From Flagellimonas sp. 389 (lineage in GTDB: Bacteria > Bacteroidota > Bacteroidia > Flavobacteriales > Flavobacteriaceae), in assembly GCF_018449435.1 (NCBI RefSeq), contig NZ_JAHCMU010000001.1, positions 124,001-188,000 on the forward strand: 64,000 nucleotides of DNA, given 5' to 3'. Below, in pieces: positions 24,995 through 33,948 of this stretch. The notes under the pieces are model-generated. The model did not search any database. It saw nothing but the letters and a program-made list of their open reading frames with translations, and was not told the DNA's origin. The position numbers and the translations under genes were made by a program. Every line of letters starts with the position of its first letter. Position 1 is the stretch's first letter.

Positions 24995-25705
24995 TTAGGG
25001 TTCATGACATTCAATTGCCGAGGATACCAAATCTGTTGGAGCAACTTTGGGTGAAACATACGGAATACCCAATCCAAGCCCTCTGATGATAAAAAGTACC
25101 CCGATCAACAATACAAATATCGGAACCAATTTTCGAATTTTAGATTTTATCGGACTTCCCAATAATCCTTCGGAAAAGACCACTAACGTCATTAATGGAA
25201 TAGTACCTGCTCCAAACAACACCATGTAAAGTCCCCCTTGCAATGGGTTACCAAAGGCAATGGCACCCAATAACGCCATATACACCAATCCACAAGGCAA
25301 GAATCCATTTAAGAACCCAATGGTCAAAAAGGCATCTGGAGTCTTTTTTTTAAGTTCTGCTCCTAATTTTGATTTCACTTTTCCCAGAACCCTATATGTA
25401 GGTTTTGAAAGTTTATACTTATTGAAATATTTACTTGGCAGCACTACCAAAAGAATCATGATCACACCTATACCAATGGATAATTTTTGCTGCATTCCAA
25501 ACAAGGATAGCCCCTTGCCAAAAAAGCCAAAGAGCATACCAATTATTCCGTATGCCAATAAGCGTCCTGAATGGTAAATAAAAAGTTGTGTTGCCTTTTT
25601 GACCTTGTTATCCCTTTCCAACGGCAACATAAAGGCTATGGGTCCACACATGCCCAAACAATGCAGACTTCCCAACAAACCCAATGCCAGTGCGGATAAC
25701 AACAT
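24995..25705 (-). CDS. SafE/TauE-like membrane protein of the cbb3 cluster (DsbD_2 type)
   Basis: Six-helix membrane protein. It opens LLSALALGLLGSLHCLGMCGPIAFML, whose HCLGMCGP motif is characteristic of the copper- and thiol-linked sulfite-exporter-like family next to FixH in cbb3 loci. A second internal repeat GFLNGFLPCGLVYMALLGAIA shows the LPCG motif. The C-terminus ends in CHEP, a possible metal-binding tail. It stops four bases before the next ccoH-proximal boundary and is thus co-transcribed. The likely role is in copper delivery or thiol redox for oxidase assembly. Confidence 0.82.
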   Translation of the reverse strand: MLLSALALGLLGSLHCLGMCGPIAFMLPLERDNKVKKATQLFIYHSGRLLAYGIIGMLFGFFGKGLSLFGMQQKLSIGIGVIMILLVVLPSKYFNKYKLSKPTYRVLGKVKSKLGAELKKKTPDAFLTIGFLNGFLPCGLVYMALLGAIAFGNPLQGGLYMVLFGAGTIPLMTLVVFSEGLLGSPIKSKIRKLVPIFVLLIGVLFIIRGLGLGIPYVSPKVAPTDLVSSAIECHEP

Positions 25706-25708
25706 ATT

Positions 25709-26155
25709 CTAGTAGACCAGTTTCTCTTTGTGCAAAAAGTGTTTACCTTGGTATTGCCATTTTATTTTAATGTCCCAGCGACCGTCCAGCAAGCTATTGT
25801 CAGGTATGAGCAAATGTGTTTTGGATAAACTTATAGGAAAGTCAACATCCAAATGCTTGTTAGACGGTCTATAAAGGGACACTGTACCTTTAATTTTTTT
25901 ATAATCGTACTGTTCTGGGAAGAAAATCCTTAAACCTCCTTCGGATTTCTCCAGTTTTAGGTCTGCACCCATCTCTGAAGCTGAGTTAGAAGCATCGATT
26001 TCTTTTTGATAGGCCAATTCCTGTTTGTAGTAGTCATCGGTTACCAAATCATGGTTTGTACTATCGTCCATGCTCATTCTTACTACAAAGTAGAGTATAA
26101 AAGCAATGAACGCTATAAAAGCCAATACGATACTTGTTCCCCAGTTTAATTTCAT
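25709..26155 (-). CDS. ccoH: FixH/CcoH family protein
   Basis: Small inner-membrane protein with one N-terminal helix (SIVLAFIAFIAFILYFVV) and a periplasmic beta domain of about 100 residues. The post-helix block DLVTDDYYKQELAYQKEID is diagnostic for the FixH family. CcoH-type proteins stabilise cbb3 oxidase during assembly. The order ccoG-ccoH-SafE is standard for Bacteroidota cbb3 clusters. It lies 118 bases after ccoG and three bases before the SafE-like gene. Confidence 0.9.
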   Translation of the reverse strand: MKLNWGTSIVLAFIAFIAFILYFVVRMSMDDSTNHDLVTDDYYKQELAYQKEIDASNSASEMGADLKLEKSEGGLRIFFPEQYDYKKIKGTVSLYRPSNKHLDVDFPISLSKTHLLIPDNSLLDGRWDIKIKWQYQGKHFLHKEKLVY

Positions 26156-26273
26156 ATTACTGTTTTAGGCTCTAAGCACATGGCCTAGAGTAATTTTATA
26201 ATAACCACGATCGTTATTCATTCTTACTTGCCAAAAAATCAATTCGTTATGGATTTTCAACATACTACAACCA

Positions 26274-27683
26274 TCAATGATAGCTTCGTGGCGCCAAAAA
26301 TTGGGTCACGGTAGTTTCTATAAGTTCCCCTCCACTATATACTCCAATTTTCAACCTATCCTTATCGCCGGTTAATGCCGAACTATTGATTTCTATGAAC
26401 AACGTTCCCTCGGCAAGTTGTTCTGCCGAAACCTTGAAACCAGCTTGGGACACCATCTTGATCTCGCCCTTGTGGGACATCAGCTGAAAACTGATATTAT
26501 CTATGTCATCAGATGTTTTGTTCAACAGTTTATAGGTATACACATTACTGATGATATTGTTGGCTTTCCTTTCATATAACTGACCGGGAAGTCTTAAGAT
26601 ATTTGCTTCCAATTCATTTCTTAGGAAAAGCATTCCTATCAAAACCCCTATAAGCACGGTCAAAACTGCCGTGTACCCCTTCATACGGGCAGTAAACTTA
26701 AACTTAGACTTCTTATTTATCTCATCTTCACTGGCGTAACGAATAAGTCCTATAGGTTTTTGAATGCTTTCCATAATATGGTCGCATTCGTCTATACATG
26801 CCGTGCAGTTCACACATTCCAATTGTGTTCCGTTACGAATATCTATTCCCGTAGGGCAAACATTTACACATTGAAAGCAATCGATACAATCACCATTCCC
26901 CAAGGCATCCCTATCTTCATTTTTCCTAAATTTCTTCCTTCCGTTGTCCCCTTCTCCACGCTGGTGATCATAGGCCACCACTATGGATTTATCATCCAAA
27001 AGCACGCCCTGCAATCTGCCGTAAGGGCAAGCTATGATACAGACCTGCTCTCTAAACCAAGCGAACACAAAATAGAAAACTGCCGTAAAAATCAATAAGG
27101 AAATCATTGTTCCTAAATGTGCCATTGGGCCATCTAAAATGTATCGAATCAGTTTATCGCTTCCTATTAAGTATGCTAAAAAAACATTGGCTATCAAGAA
27201 TGAGATGATAAAAAAGACAGTCCATTTCAACACTCTTTTTCTAATTTTTTTACCGTTCCATGGTGATTTGTCCAACCGCATTTGCGCTCCACGATCACCA
27301 TCGATCCAATATTCTACCCTACGGAACACCATCTCCATAAAAATGGTCTGTGGACACATCCAGCCACAAAAAATACGTCCATAAGCTACTGTGAAAAGTG
27401 CGATAAAAATAACACCTGCAAGCATTGAAATGACTACAAGGTGAAAATCTTGTGGCCAAAAAGGAAATCCAAAAATATTGAACCGTCTCTCCAGCACATT
27501 GAACATTAAGAACTGATTGCCATTTATTTTTACAAATGGTGCGGCAAACAAGAAAAGTAGGAGTCCGTAACTTACATACTTGCGGTATTCAAAAAACCTG
27601 CCTTTTGGTTTTTTGGGGTAAATCCAAGCTCTTTTGCCGTCTTCGGCTATAGTTCCTATGGAATCTCTAAAGTTCTCCTCCAT
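26274..27683 (-). CDS. ccoG: Cytochrome c oxidase accessory protein CcoG
   Basis: Polytopic membrane ferredoxin that is implicated in Cu(II) reduction for cbb3 maturation. N-terminal helices include the motif GRIFCGWMCPQTIFMEMVFR. A CPYGRLQGVL block follows at about residue 215. The 8Fe ferredoxin part reads CIDCFQCVNVCPTGIDIR and CVNCTACIDECD (about 260-305). The C-terminal periplasmic Ig-like part begins near residue 350 and carries the YKLLNKTSDDIDNISFQL stretch. All iron-sulfur cysteines are present. Confidence 0.95.
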   Translation of the reverse strand: MEENFRDSIGTIAEDGKRAWIYPKKPKGRFFEYRKYVSYGLLLFLFAAPFVKINGNQFLMFNVLERRFNIFGFPFWPQDFHLVVISMLAGVIFIALFTVAYGRIFCGWMCPQTIFMEMVFRRVEYWIDGDRGAQMRLDKSPWNGKKIRKRVLKWTVFFIISFLIANVFLAYLIGSDKLIRYILDGPMAHLGTMISLLIFTAVFYFVFAWFREQVCIIACPYGRLQGVLLDDKSIVVAYDHQRGEGDNGRKKFRKNEDRDALGNGDCIDCFQCVNVCPTGIDIRNGTQLECVNCTACIDECDHIMESIQKPIGLIRYASEDEINKKSKFKFTARMKGYTAVLTVLIGVLIGMLFLRNELEANILRLPGQLYERKANNIISNVYTYKLLNKTSDDIDNISFQLMSHKGEIKMVSQAGFKVSAEQLAEGTLFIEINSSALTGDKDRLKIGVYSGGELIETTVTQFLAPRSYH

Positions 27684-27752
27684 TCAGTTTAATTTTCAGC
27701 TCCTCCATCTTTCAAACACCTTTCTGAAATCACCAAAAGATGTTATTGTTTC

Positions 27753-28709
27753 TTAGTTCATGGCAACATCCGTAGAATCTGTAACCTGTTCTGCCGGCGT
27801 TGCTTCTTCTTCTGTCTTTTCTGATTCGGGAGCATCTGGGTCTACCCAAATCTCACCTTCAGGCGCTTTAGGGTTTGCTGGTGTTGTGCCTCCCATCGTC
27901 AATATGTAGCTTGCAACTTGAGCCATTTCAACAGGTTTTAAACTCTGCTTCCAAGCTATCATCCCCTTACCATCGCGTCCACCTTCAGATATCGTATTAA
28001 AAACATTTTTGATACCTCCACCCAAAATCCAATACTCATCTGTTAGATTTGGGCCAATTCCACCACCACCATCTGCCATATGACAGGCAACGCAGTTAGT
28101 GGTAAAGATTTTTTCACCTGCACTTAAATCCGAAGCATCGGCAAGGAACTCAACGGTGTTTACGTCCACCAAATCTTTTGCCGTTTTCTTATATTCTTCT
28201 ATGGCAATTTTAGCGGCGGCAACTTCTTGTTCGTATTCCAATTTTTGGTCATAGTCCCCTGCAACATGAAAACGTATCAAATACACTATTGCAAAAATAA
28301 TGGTTGCGTAAAACATGTATACCCACCAAGGCGGCAGAACATTGTCAAGCTCACGTATACCATCGTAGTTATGATCCATGATGATCTCTCCTTCTTTTTC
28401 TATGGCACGGGTCTTTGTAAGACGTGCGTATACATTATTGATCCAGGTCCATTCCCTTTTCTTGTTCTTAGCCGCCAGATAACGCTCTTTGGCCTCGGGA
28501 GAAAGGGTTTGAAACATTACATTTTCAATAGAACTCAAAATCAATTCGATAGCAATCAAAATCAGCAATACCATCAGCATAAAGAACTGCGTAATAGGAT
28601 ATTCGATGATTGCTGGTTTATCACCTGAATCTATAAAGTACTCCATTAATCCGAAGATGATGAAGAATAGGGCCGGAATGCGTATCCACCAAGGTGTTCT
28701 TGTGCTCAT
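27753..28709 (-). CDS. ccoP: cbb3 oxidase subunit CcoP, one haem c
   Basis: Membrane-anchored c-type cytochrome that passes electrons to CcoO/CcoN. It has two N-terminal hydrophobic stretches, then the canonical CcoP helix HNYDGIRELDNVLPPWWVYMFYATII. There is one haem site, CVACH, at about residue 206, with an axial methionine probably in GKGMIAWKQSL. Proteobacterial CcoP has two CxxCH motifs, while only one is present here, as in Bacteroidota enzymes. An acidic, proline-rich C-terminal tail (PDAPESEKTEEEATPAE) follows. The ccoQ-like gene is four bases upstream. Confidence 0.94.
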   Translation of the reverse strand: MSTRTPWWIRIPALFFIIFGLMEYFIDSGDKPAIIEYPITQFFMLMVLLILIAIELILSSIENVMFQTLSPEAKERYLAAKNKKREWTWINNVYARLTKTRAIEKEGEIIMDHNYDGIRELDNVLPPWWVYMFYATIIFAIVYLIRFHVAGDYDQKLEYEQEVAAAKIAIEEYKKTAKDLVDVNTVEFLADASDLSAGEKIFTTNCVACHMADGGGGIGPNLTDEYWILGGGIKNVFNTISEGGRDGKGMIAWKQSLKPVEMAQVASYILTMGGTTPANPKAPEGEIWVDPDAPESEKTEEEATPAEQVTDSTDVAMN

Positions 28710-28713
28710 AATA

Positions 28714-28899
28714 CTATTTTTGGTTATGGTAATCTTTATCTAAAGGGAGTTCTTCCATTTCTTTTATATGTGCCTTGGTAGCAGTAAAAACCCACCAAAA
28801 CAGCAATACAAAAAACACGAAGAAAATCAATAGGGATATCATAGGGTAACTTGCGATACCTTCTATACTCTCCATATGGTTCTTAACAAATTTCAACAT
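28714..28899 (-). CDS. ccoQ: CcoQ-like small cbb3 subunit
   Basis: A 61-residue single-helix protein (YPMISLLIFFVFFVLLFWWVF) with a C-terminal acidic-basic tail (THIKEMEELPLDKDYHNQK-like). Position between ccoNO and ccoP and the FWWVF helix end match FixQ/CcoQ, which stabilises the core complex. It lacks recognisable catalytic residues, as expected. Confidence 0.82.
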   Translation of the reverse strand: MLKFVKNHMESIEGIASYPMISLLIFFVFFVLLFWWVFTATKAHIKEMEELPLDKDYHNQK

Positions 28900-28989
28900 C
28901 GTTCAATAGATTTTTAGATGTTAGATATGAGATTTTAGACTGTAATTCCAAAAGTCTTGTGTCTTTTATCTTTCATCTTAATTCTTAGC

Positions 28990-31194
28990 TTATTCTTTAT
29001 TTTCTGATAACAATCCGTTGTTGTCCTTAATTTTAATGTCCGTACCCAATCGCTGTAAATAAGCTATCAAGGATACTATTTCCCTATCGCGCATCTGTAT
29101 AAAATCCTCACCGTTTTCTTGGGCGTATTTCTTATCCGCTTCATAGGTTTTTACAAACTCTGGGTCAGAATACAGATTTTTCTCGATTTGTAATGCTTGT
29201 TCCTCCATAGAATGCTCCGCGTTGGCTATATCTTCTGGCGTATAGGGAACCCCTAGCTTGACCATCACCTCCATTTTACTCTGGACCGCACTTCTATCAT
29301 GTTCGCTGGTGACCAACCATTGATAGGCGGGCATTATGGAACCTGATGAGGTACTTTGCGGATCGTACATGTGATTTAAGTGCCAGTTATCAGAGTATTT
29401 TCCTCCCACTCGCAATAAATCCGGACCCGTTCTTTTACTTCCCCAGAGGAAGGGATGATCGTAAACGAACTCTCCCGCTTTGGCATATTCACCATAGCGT
29501 TCCACCTCGCTCCTAAACGGTCTGATCATTTGTGAGTGACATCCCACACAACCTTCGCGTATGTACAGGTCACGTCCTTCCAATTCCAAAGGTGTGTACG
29601 GTTTAACACTTGTAATCGTTGGGATGTTGGATTTTACCAATATGGTCGGAACAATTTGAATTATCCCTCCTATTAAAATTGCAACTGTAGCCAGAATCGT
29701 AAGTTGTACAGGTCTACGCTCCAACCAATTGTGGAAGGTTTCTCCGGCAACACGTTTCTTGGACACTCGTGTCAATGCTGGCGCTTCTGCCAATTCATCT
29801 TCTACGGAGCTACCTTTTCTTATAGTGACTACAATGTTGTATACTAAAATTAGCATACCAACGATGTACATTGTACCTCCAATGGCACGCATCCAATACA
29901 TTGGAATAATTTGGGTAACGGTCTCTAGAAAGTTTCCGTATACCAAGGTGCCATCTGGATTAAAATCCTTCCACATTAACGCCTGGGTAAATCCTGCTAC
30001 GTACATTGGCAGTGCGTACAATATGATTCCCAAGGTACCTATCCAAAAATGTAGGTTGGCCAAACCTTTTGAGTAAAGTGTGGTCTTGAACATTTTAGGA
30101 ACCAACCAATAAATCATACCAAAGGTCAAGAAACCGTTCCAGGCCAATGCCCCTACGTGTACGTGTGCAATAATCCAGTCACTAAAGTGAGCAATGGCAT
30201 TCACATTTTTTAGGGACAACATGGGTCCTTCGAAAGTGGCCATACCATAGCCCGTAATTGCCACTACCATAAATTTTAATGTAGCATCGCTTCTTACTTT
30301 ATCCCATACACCACGTAGTGTCAATAATCCATTGATCATACCACCCCATGATGGCGCAATGAGCATTATTGAAAAAACTACTCCAAGGTTTTGGGCCCAA
30401 TCCGGTAAAGAAGAATATAATAAATGGTGAGGTCCTGCCCAGATATAGATAAATATCAATGACCAGAAATGGACTATGGAAAGACGATAGGAATAAATTG
30501 GTCTGTTTGCCGCTTTAGGAACAAAATAGTACATCAATCCTAAAAATGGTGTGGTCAAGAAGAAAGCAACAGCGTTATGGCCGTACCACCACTGTACCAA
30601 GGCATCTTGTACCCCTGCATATACCGAGTAACTCTTTAGAGTCGCTACCGGCAATTCCAAACTATTAAAAATATGGAGCACCGCAACTGTAACAAATGTG
30701 GCCAAGTAGAACCATATTGCTACATACAAGTGACGTTGTCTTCTTTTTAGGATGGTACCGATAAGATTCCAACCAAAAACAACCCAAACTACAGCAATGG
30801 CTATATCTATAGGCCATTCCAATTCTGCATATTCTTTTGATGTGGTATACCCTAAAGGCAATGTAATGGCTGCCGCTACGATAATCAATTGCCAACCCCA
30901 GAAGTTAAAATTACTTAGAAAATCATTGAACATTCTGGCTTTTAGGAGTCGTTGTGTGGAATAATACACCCCTGCAAAGATGGCATTCCCCACAAAGGCG
31001 AAAATCACCGCATTAGTGTGCAAAGGACGTAACCGTCCAAAACTGAGCCATGATATACCATCCGTAACATTGGGAAACAAAAACATAAAAGCCAGTAAGA
31101 GTCCTACTAGCATTCCAACAACACCCCATAGCATGGTGGCATATAAAAACTTTTGTACGATCTTATTGTCGTAGCTAAATTGTTGTATTTCCAT
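28990..31194 (-). CDS. ccoN: cbb3 oxidase fused catalytic subunits CcoN-CcoO
   Basis: Residues 1 to about 480 are the haem-copper subunit CcoN with twelve or more helices. Haem and CuB histidines are visible in LRPLHTNAVIFAF, WYGHNAVAFFLTTPFLG, WAGPHHLLYSSLPDW and IIAHVHVGALAWNGF. Residues about 490-734 are CcoO, a membrane-anchored cytochrome c with CVGCHSQMIRPF at about 549 and a methionine ligand probably in SIMPAY. The CcoN-CcoO fusion is typical of Bacteroidota. The enzyme is a high-affinity terminal oxidase for low oxygen. It lies two bases after ccoS. Confidence 0.97.
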   Translation of the reverse strand: MEIQQFSYDNKIVQKFLYATMLWGVVGMLVGLLLAFMFLFPNVTDGISWLSFGRLRPLHTNAVIFAFVGNAIFAGVYYSTQRLLKARMFNDFLSNFNFWGWQLIIVAAAITLPLGYTTSKEYAELEWPIDIAIAVVWVVFGWNLIGTILKRRQRHLYVAIWFYLATFVTVAVLHIFNSLELPVATLKSYSVYAGVQDALVQWWYGHNAVAFFLTTPFLGLMYYFVPKAANRPIYSYRLSIVHFWSLIFIYIWAGPHHLLYSSLPDWAQNLGVVFSIMLIAPSWGGMINGLLTLRGVWDKVRSDATLKFMVVAITGYGMATFEGPMLSLKNVNAIAHFSDWIIAHVHVGALAWNGFLTFGMIYWLVPKMFKTTLYSKGLANLHFWIGTLGIILYALPMYVAGFTQALMWKDFNPDGTLVYGNFLETVTQIIPMYWMRAIGGTMYIVGMLILVYNIVVTIRKGSSVEDELAEAPALTRVSKKRVAGETFHNWLERRPVQLTILATVAILIGGIIQIVPTILVKSNIPTITSVKPYTPLELEGRDLYIREGCVGCHSQMIRPFRSEVERYGEYAKAGEFVYDHPFLWGSKRTGPDLLRVGGKYSDNWHLNHMYDPQSTSSGSIMPAYQWLVTSEHDRSAVQSKMEVMVKLGVPYTPEDIANAEHSMEEQALQIEKNLYSDPEFVKTYEADKKYAQENGEDFIQMRDREIVSLIAYLQRLGTDIKIKDNNGLLSENKE

Positions 31195-31196
31195 AT

Positions 31197-31403
31197 TTAT
31201 TGGTTTGTACTTTTAGTTAGTTTAATTTCTTTTTCGTTAGTGCTGTCTTTTGAATTAGATAGGAGTTCATCCTCAAAGAGCATGCGAACGGAAGGTGTGT
31301 ATGCATCATCGTATTGACCGCTCTTTACCGAAAGGACAAAGGCGGCAAAAAAAACTATCGCCACGGAAATGCTTATGGCCAATAACACATATATAACACT
31401 CAT
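31197..31403 (-). CDS. ccoS: cbb3 oxidase maturation protein CcoS
   Basis: A 68-residue protein with one helix (IYVLLAISISVAIVFFAAFVLSVKSGQYDD). The SGQYDDxxTP sequence after the helix is the CcoS signature. It is needed to insert redox cofactors into cbb3. It is the first gene behind an internal promoter with its own CRP/FNR box (31422-31464), separate from the ccoI promoter. Confidence 0.93.
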   Translation of the reverse strand: MSVIYVLLAISISVAIVFFAAFVLSVKSGQYDDAYTPSVRMLFEDELLSNSKDSTNEKEIKLTKSTNQ

Positions 31404-31421
31404 ACCTACCTTAATTTACCG

Positions 31422-31464
31422 TAAATCTACTTTTACCTTTAATTTCAAAAAATGATATATATCA
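31422..31464 (-). promoter_or_regulatory. CRP/FNR box and -7 element for ccoS-ccoNO
   Basis: Perfect palindrome TGATATATATCA at 31453-31464, overlapping the ccoI stop codon, and minus-strand -7 element TAGATTTA at 31422-31429, 33 bp centre to centre. The ccoS start codon is 19 bases past the -7 box. Confidence 0.8.
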
Positions 31465-33852
31465 GCTTTCATTAATTTTTATTCTTCTTCCCAGAACATT
31501 AGTGAAGAGTGTCGTAAAAACAACAATACTTATTGAACTCAAAGGCATTAGAATAGCAGCTACCACGGGCTGTAACTGCCCTGTAACCGCAAAATATAAT
31601 CCAACAACATTATAGCATAAGGAGAGGAGAAAACTCAATTTTATAACTTGAATCGATTTTCTGGACATTTTGATAAATAAGGGCAACTTACTAAGCACAG
31701 AAGCATCCAAAATAGCATCACAAGCGGGTGAAAAGACATTGATATTTTCTGAAACAGAGATTCCAACATCACTTTGCGCCAAAGCTCCAGCATCGTTCAG
31801 ACCATCACCAACCATCAACACATTTCTATCTTTTTGTAATCCTTTTATGTATTCAAGTTTGTTTTCAGGTTTTTGATTGAACAACAAATCAGTATTTTCT
31901 GGAAGTATTTTTTTTAGTTGTTGCTTTTCTCCGTCATTATCCCCGGAAAGAATTCCAAGTTGCATATGTTCCCCCAAAGAATTGAAAAGTTTACCCACTC
32001 CCTGCCTGTATTTATTTTTGAATACAAAACATCCTTTATAACTCTCATCTGAGCTTACATAAACAGCCGTACTTGCAATAGTATCAGAAGAATTACGTCC
32101 TACATAACTTGCAGAGCCCACTTTAATGGAATGTTCCTTCGACCTACCCTCTATCCCCTTACCGGTATACTCTTGAAACTCATCTAAGGTCATAATCGCA
32201 TTTGATTTTAAAATTTCGTAGAGAGATCGGCTCAAGGGATGGTTCGAAGCTCGCAACGTAGTTTTCAGCAATGCTGTTTCGGCTTCGGTAAGTGCTACTC
32301 CTTCATATAAAATAGTGTCCTTTTCCGTAGTGGTAATTGTTCCCGTCTTATCAAAAATTGTTGTATTTATCTTTGCCAAACGCTCAATTACGTTCGTATT
32401 CTTGAGATAGAACTTGTTTTTGCCAAATATGCGCAACATATTTCCCAACGTAAATGGAGCTGCTAAGGCGATGGCGCAAGGGCATGCGATAATAAGAACT
32501 GCCGTGAATACATTAAGGGCCATACTTGGCATATGTAACAACCAGTATGCAGTAGCTATAAAAGCGATAGTCAAGATACCAATGGTAAAGCGTTTTCCAA
32601 TACTGTCCGTTAGTGTTTGGAACGCCGTTACTTTATCTTTTGCAAAAACCGAATTCCCCCATAGTTGGGTAAGGTAGCTTTGGGACACAGATTTCAATAC
32701 CTCCACTTCCAGAGCACCCGAAAGCTGCTTTCCGCCCGCAAAAAGTTTCTCTCCAGATTGTCTAAAGACCGCTTGTGACTCTCCTGTAACGAAGCTATAA
32801 TCTATTTCTGCCATTCCTTTAATAAGGATGCAATCCACGGGAATGAGTTCGTTGCTCCTAATTAAAAGACGGTCTCCTATCTTTATTTTATAGATTTGGA
32901 TATTTTCCTCATCGCCATTCTTCTTTAATTTGGTCACGGCAATTGGAAAATATGATTTGTAATCACGTTCAAAAGAAAGAAAAGAGTATGTTTTTTGCTG
33001 AAAGAACTTTCCAAGCAATAAGAAGAACACCAGTCCGGTGAGGCTATCAAAAAAACCAGAGCCTAGATCGAAAACAATATCTACGGTACTCCTTAAAAAC
33101 AACATTAGAATACCCAAAGCAATGGGAACGTCTATATTCAATAACTTAGAACGCAATCCTTTATAGGCCGACACAAAATAACCGCTGCCCGCATAAAATA
33201 CCACGGGCAAAGAAAAAGCAAACATTAACCAGCGAAATACGGGTTTGTACCGATCCAGCCAGAATTCCTCTACCTCAAAATATTCTGGAAACGAAAACAA
33301 CATTACGTTCCCAAAGGCAAAACCTGCAACACCCAACTTATAGGTTAGGGAACGGTCTACCTTTCTTTCTTTTTTATTGTATTCATCCAAAGAAATATAA
33401 GGTTCATAACCTATGCTACTCAACATAAGCACTAAGCGCTTCAACGAGAAATCATTAATAGTATAGGTAACTCGAATCGTTTTTTTAGGGAAGTTTACTT
33501 GAGAGCTTGTAATGGATGTATTGAGACGGTTAAGGTTTTCCAATACCCAAATACATGAACTACAGTGAATGGACGGAATACTTAAATTGACGACCTGAAC
33601 TCCTTCATCATTGAACGTAACCAGCTTTTCAACAATATCCTGATTTTCCAAAAAATCATATTTACGTTGAATCTCATTAGGTGCAGTACCAGCCCTTTCC
33701 TCTATATCGTAGAAGTTGGACAGTCCATTGGTGGTAAAAATCTCATAGACCGTTTTACAGCCGTTACAACAAAACTCCTTTTCATCAAAAAGCACCTTTG
33801 TCCTATTGCAATCATCACCACAATGATAACATTTGGAAACAATCATACACAT
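31462..33852 (-). CDS. ccoI: Copper-transporting P1B-type ATPase CcoI/FixI
   Basis: Inner-membrane copper pump that supplies CuB of the oxidase. N-terminal cysteine-rich domain CYHCGDDC...CCNGCKTVYEI (about 5-40) is the metal-binding cap of this subfamily. An HMA domain with IHCSSCIWVLENL follows at about 95. The transmembrane copper site IIACPCAIALAAPF, the phosphorylation site FDKTGTIT and the hinge VGDGLNDAGALAQ are intact. Length of 796 residues fits. Two possible starts exist, ATG 33852 and ATG 33846 (MIVSKC); the second is closer to homologues. It is divergent from a CRP/FNR gene and shares one palindrome with it. Confidence 0.95.
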   Translation of the reverse strand: MCMIVSKCYHCGDDCNRTKVLFDEKEFCCNGCKTVYEIFTTNGLSNFYDIEERAGTAPNEIQRKYDFLENQDIVEKLVTFNDEGVQVVNLSIPSIHCSSCIWVLENLNRLNTSITSSQVNFPKKTIRVTYTINDFSLKRLVLMLSSIGYEPYISLDEYNKKERKVDRSLTYKLGVAGFAFGNVMLFSFPEYFEVEEFWLDRYKPVFRWLMFAFSLPVVFYAGSGYFVSAYKGLRSKLLNIDVPIALGILMLFLRSTVDIVFDLGSGFFDSLTGLVFFLLLGKFFQQKTYSFLSFERDYKSYFPIAVTKLKKNGDEENIQIYKIKIGDRLLIRSNELIPVDCILIKGMAEIDYSFVTGESQAVFRQSGEKLFAGGKQLSGALEVEVLKSVSQSYLTQLWGNSVFAKDKVTAFQTLTDSIGKRFTIGILTIAFIATAYWLLHMPSMALNVFTAVLIIACPCAIALAAPFTLGNMLRIFGKNKFYLKNTNVIERLAKINTTIFDKTGTITTTEKDTILYEGVALTEAETALLKTTLRASNHPLSRSLYEILKSNAIMTLDEFQEYTGKGIEGRSKEHSIKVGSASYVGRNSSDTIASTAVYVSSDESYKGCFVFKNKYRQGVGKLFNSLGEHMQLGILSGDNDGEKQQLKKILPENTDLLFNQKPENKLEYIKGLQKDRNVLMVGDGLNDAGALAQSDVGISVSENINVFSPACDAILDASVLSKLPLFIKMSRKSIQVIKLSFLLSLCYNVVGLYFAVTGQLQPVVAAILMPLSSISIVVFTTLFTNVLGRRIKINES

Positions 33853-33870
33853 TCGCGTTTATACCTGACG

Positions 33871-33944
33871 CAAAGGTGTGCCATGGTGGGCGGAAAAAAT
33901 ATGATAAATATCAGTTTTTAAGGAAGTTACCACCGTTACCTTTG
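33871..33944. promoter_or_regulatory. Shared CRP/FNR box between divergent ccoI and regulator promoters
   Basis: One palindrome, TGATAAATATCA, at 33902-33913 has a -7 element at 33 bp on each side. On the minus strand (ccoI) it is CACCTTTG at 33871-33878. On the plus strand (regulator) it is TACCTTTG at 33937-33944. The regulator's ATG follows its -7 box by only four bases, so that transcript would be almost leaderless. Confidence 0.75.
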
Positions 33945-33948
33945 CGGT

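Noticed and set aside
28910..28989. TTAGAT/TTTAGA-like short repeats between ccoNO and ccoQ
   Set aside because: They are imperfect low-complexity AT sequence with no stable structure or defined unit; common between flavobacterial genes.
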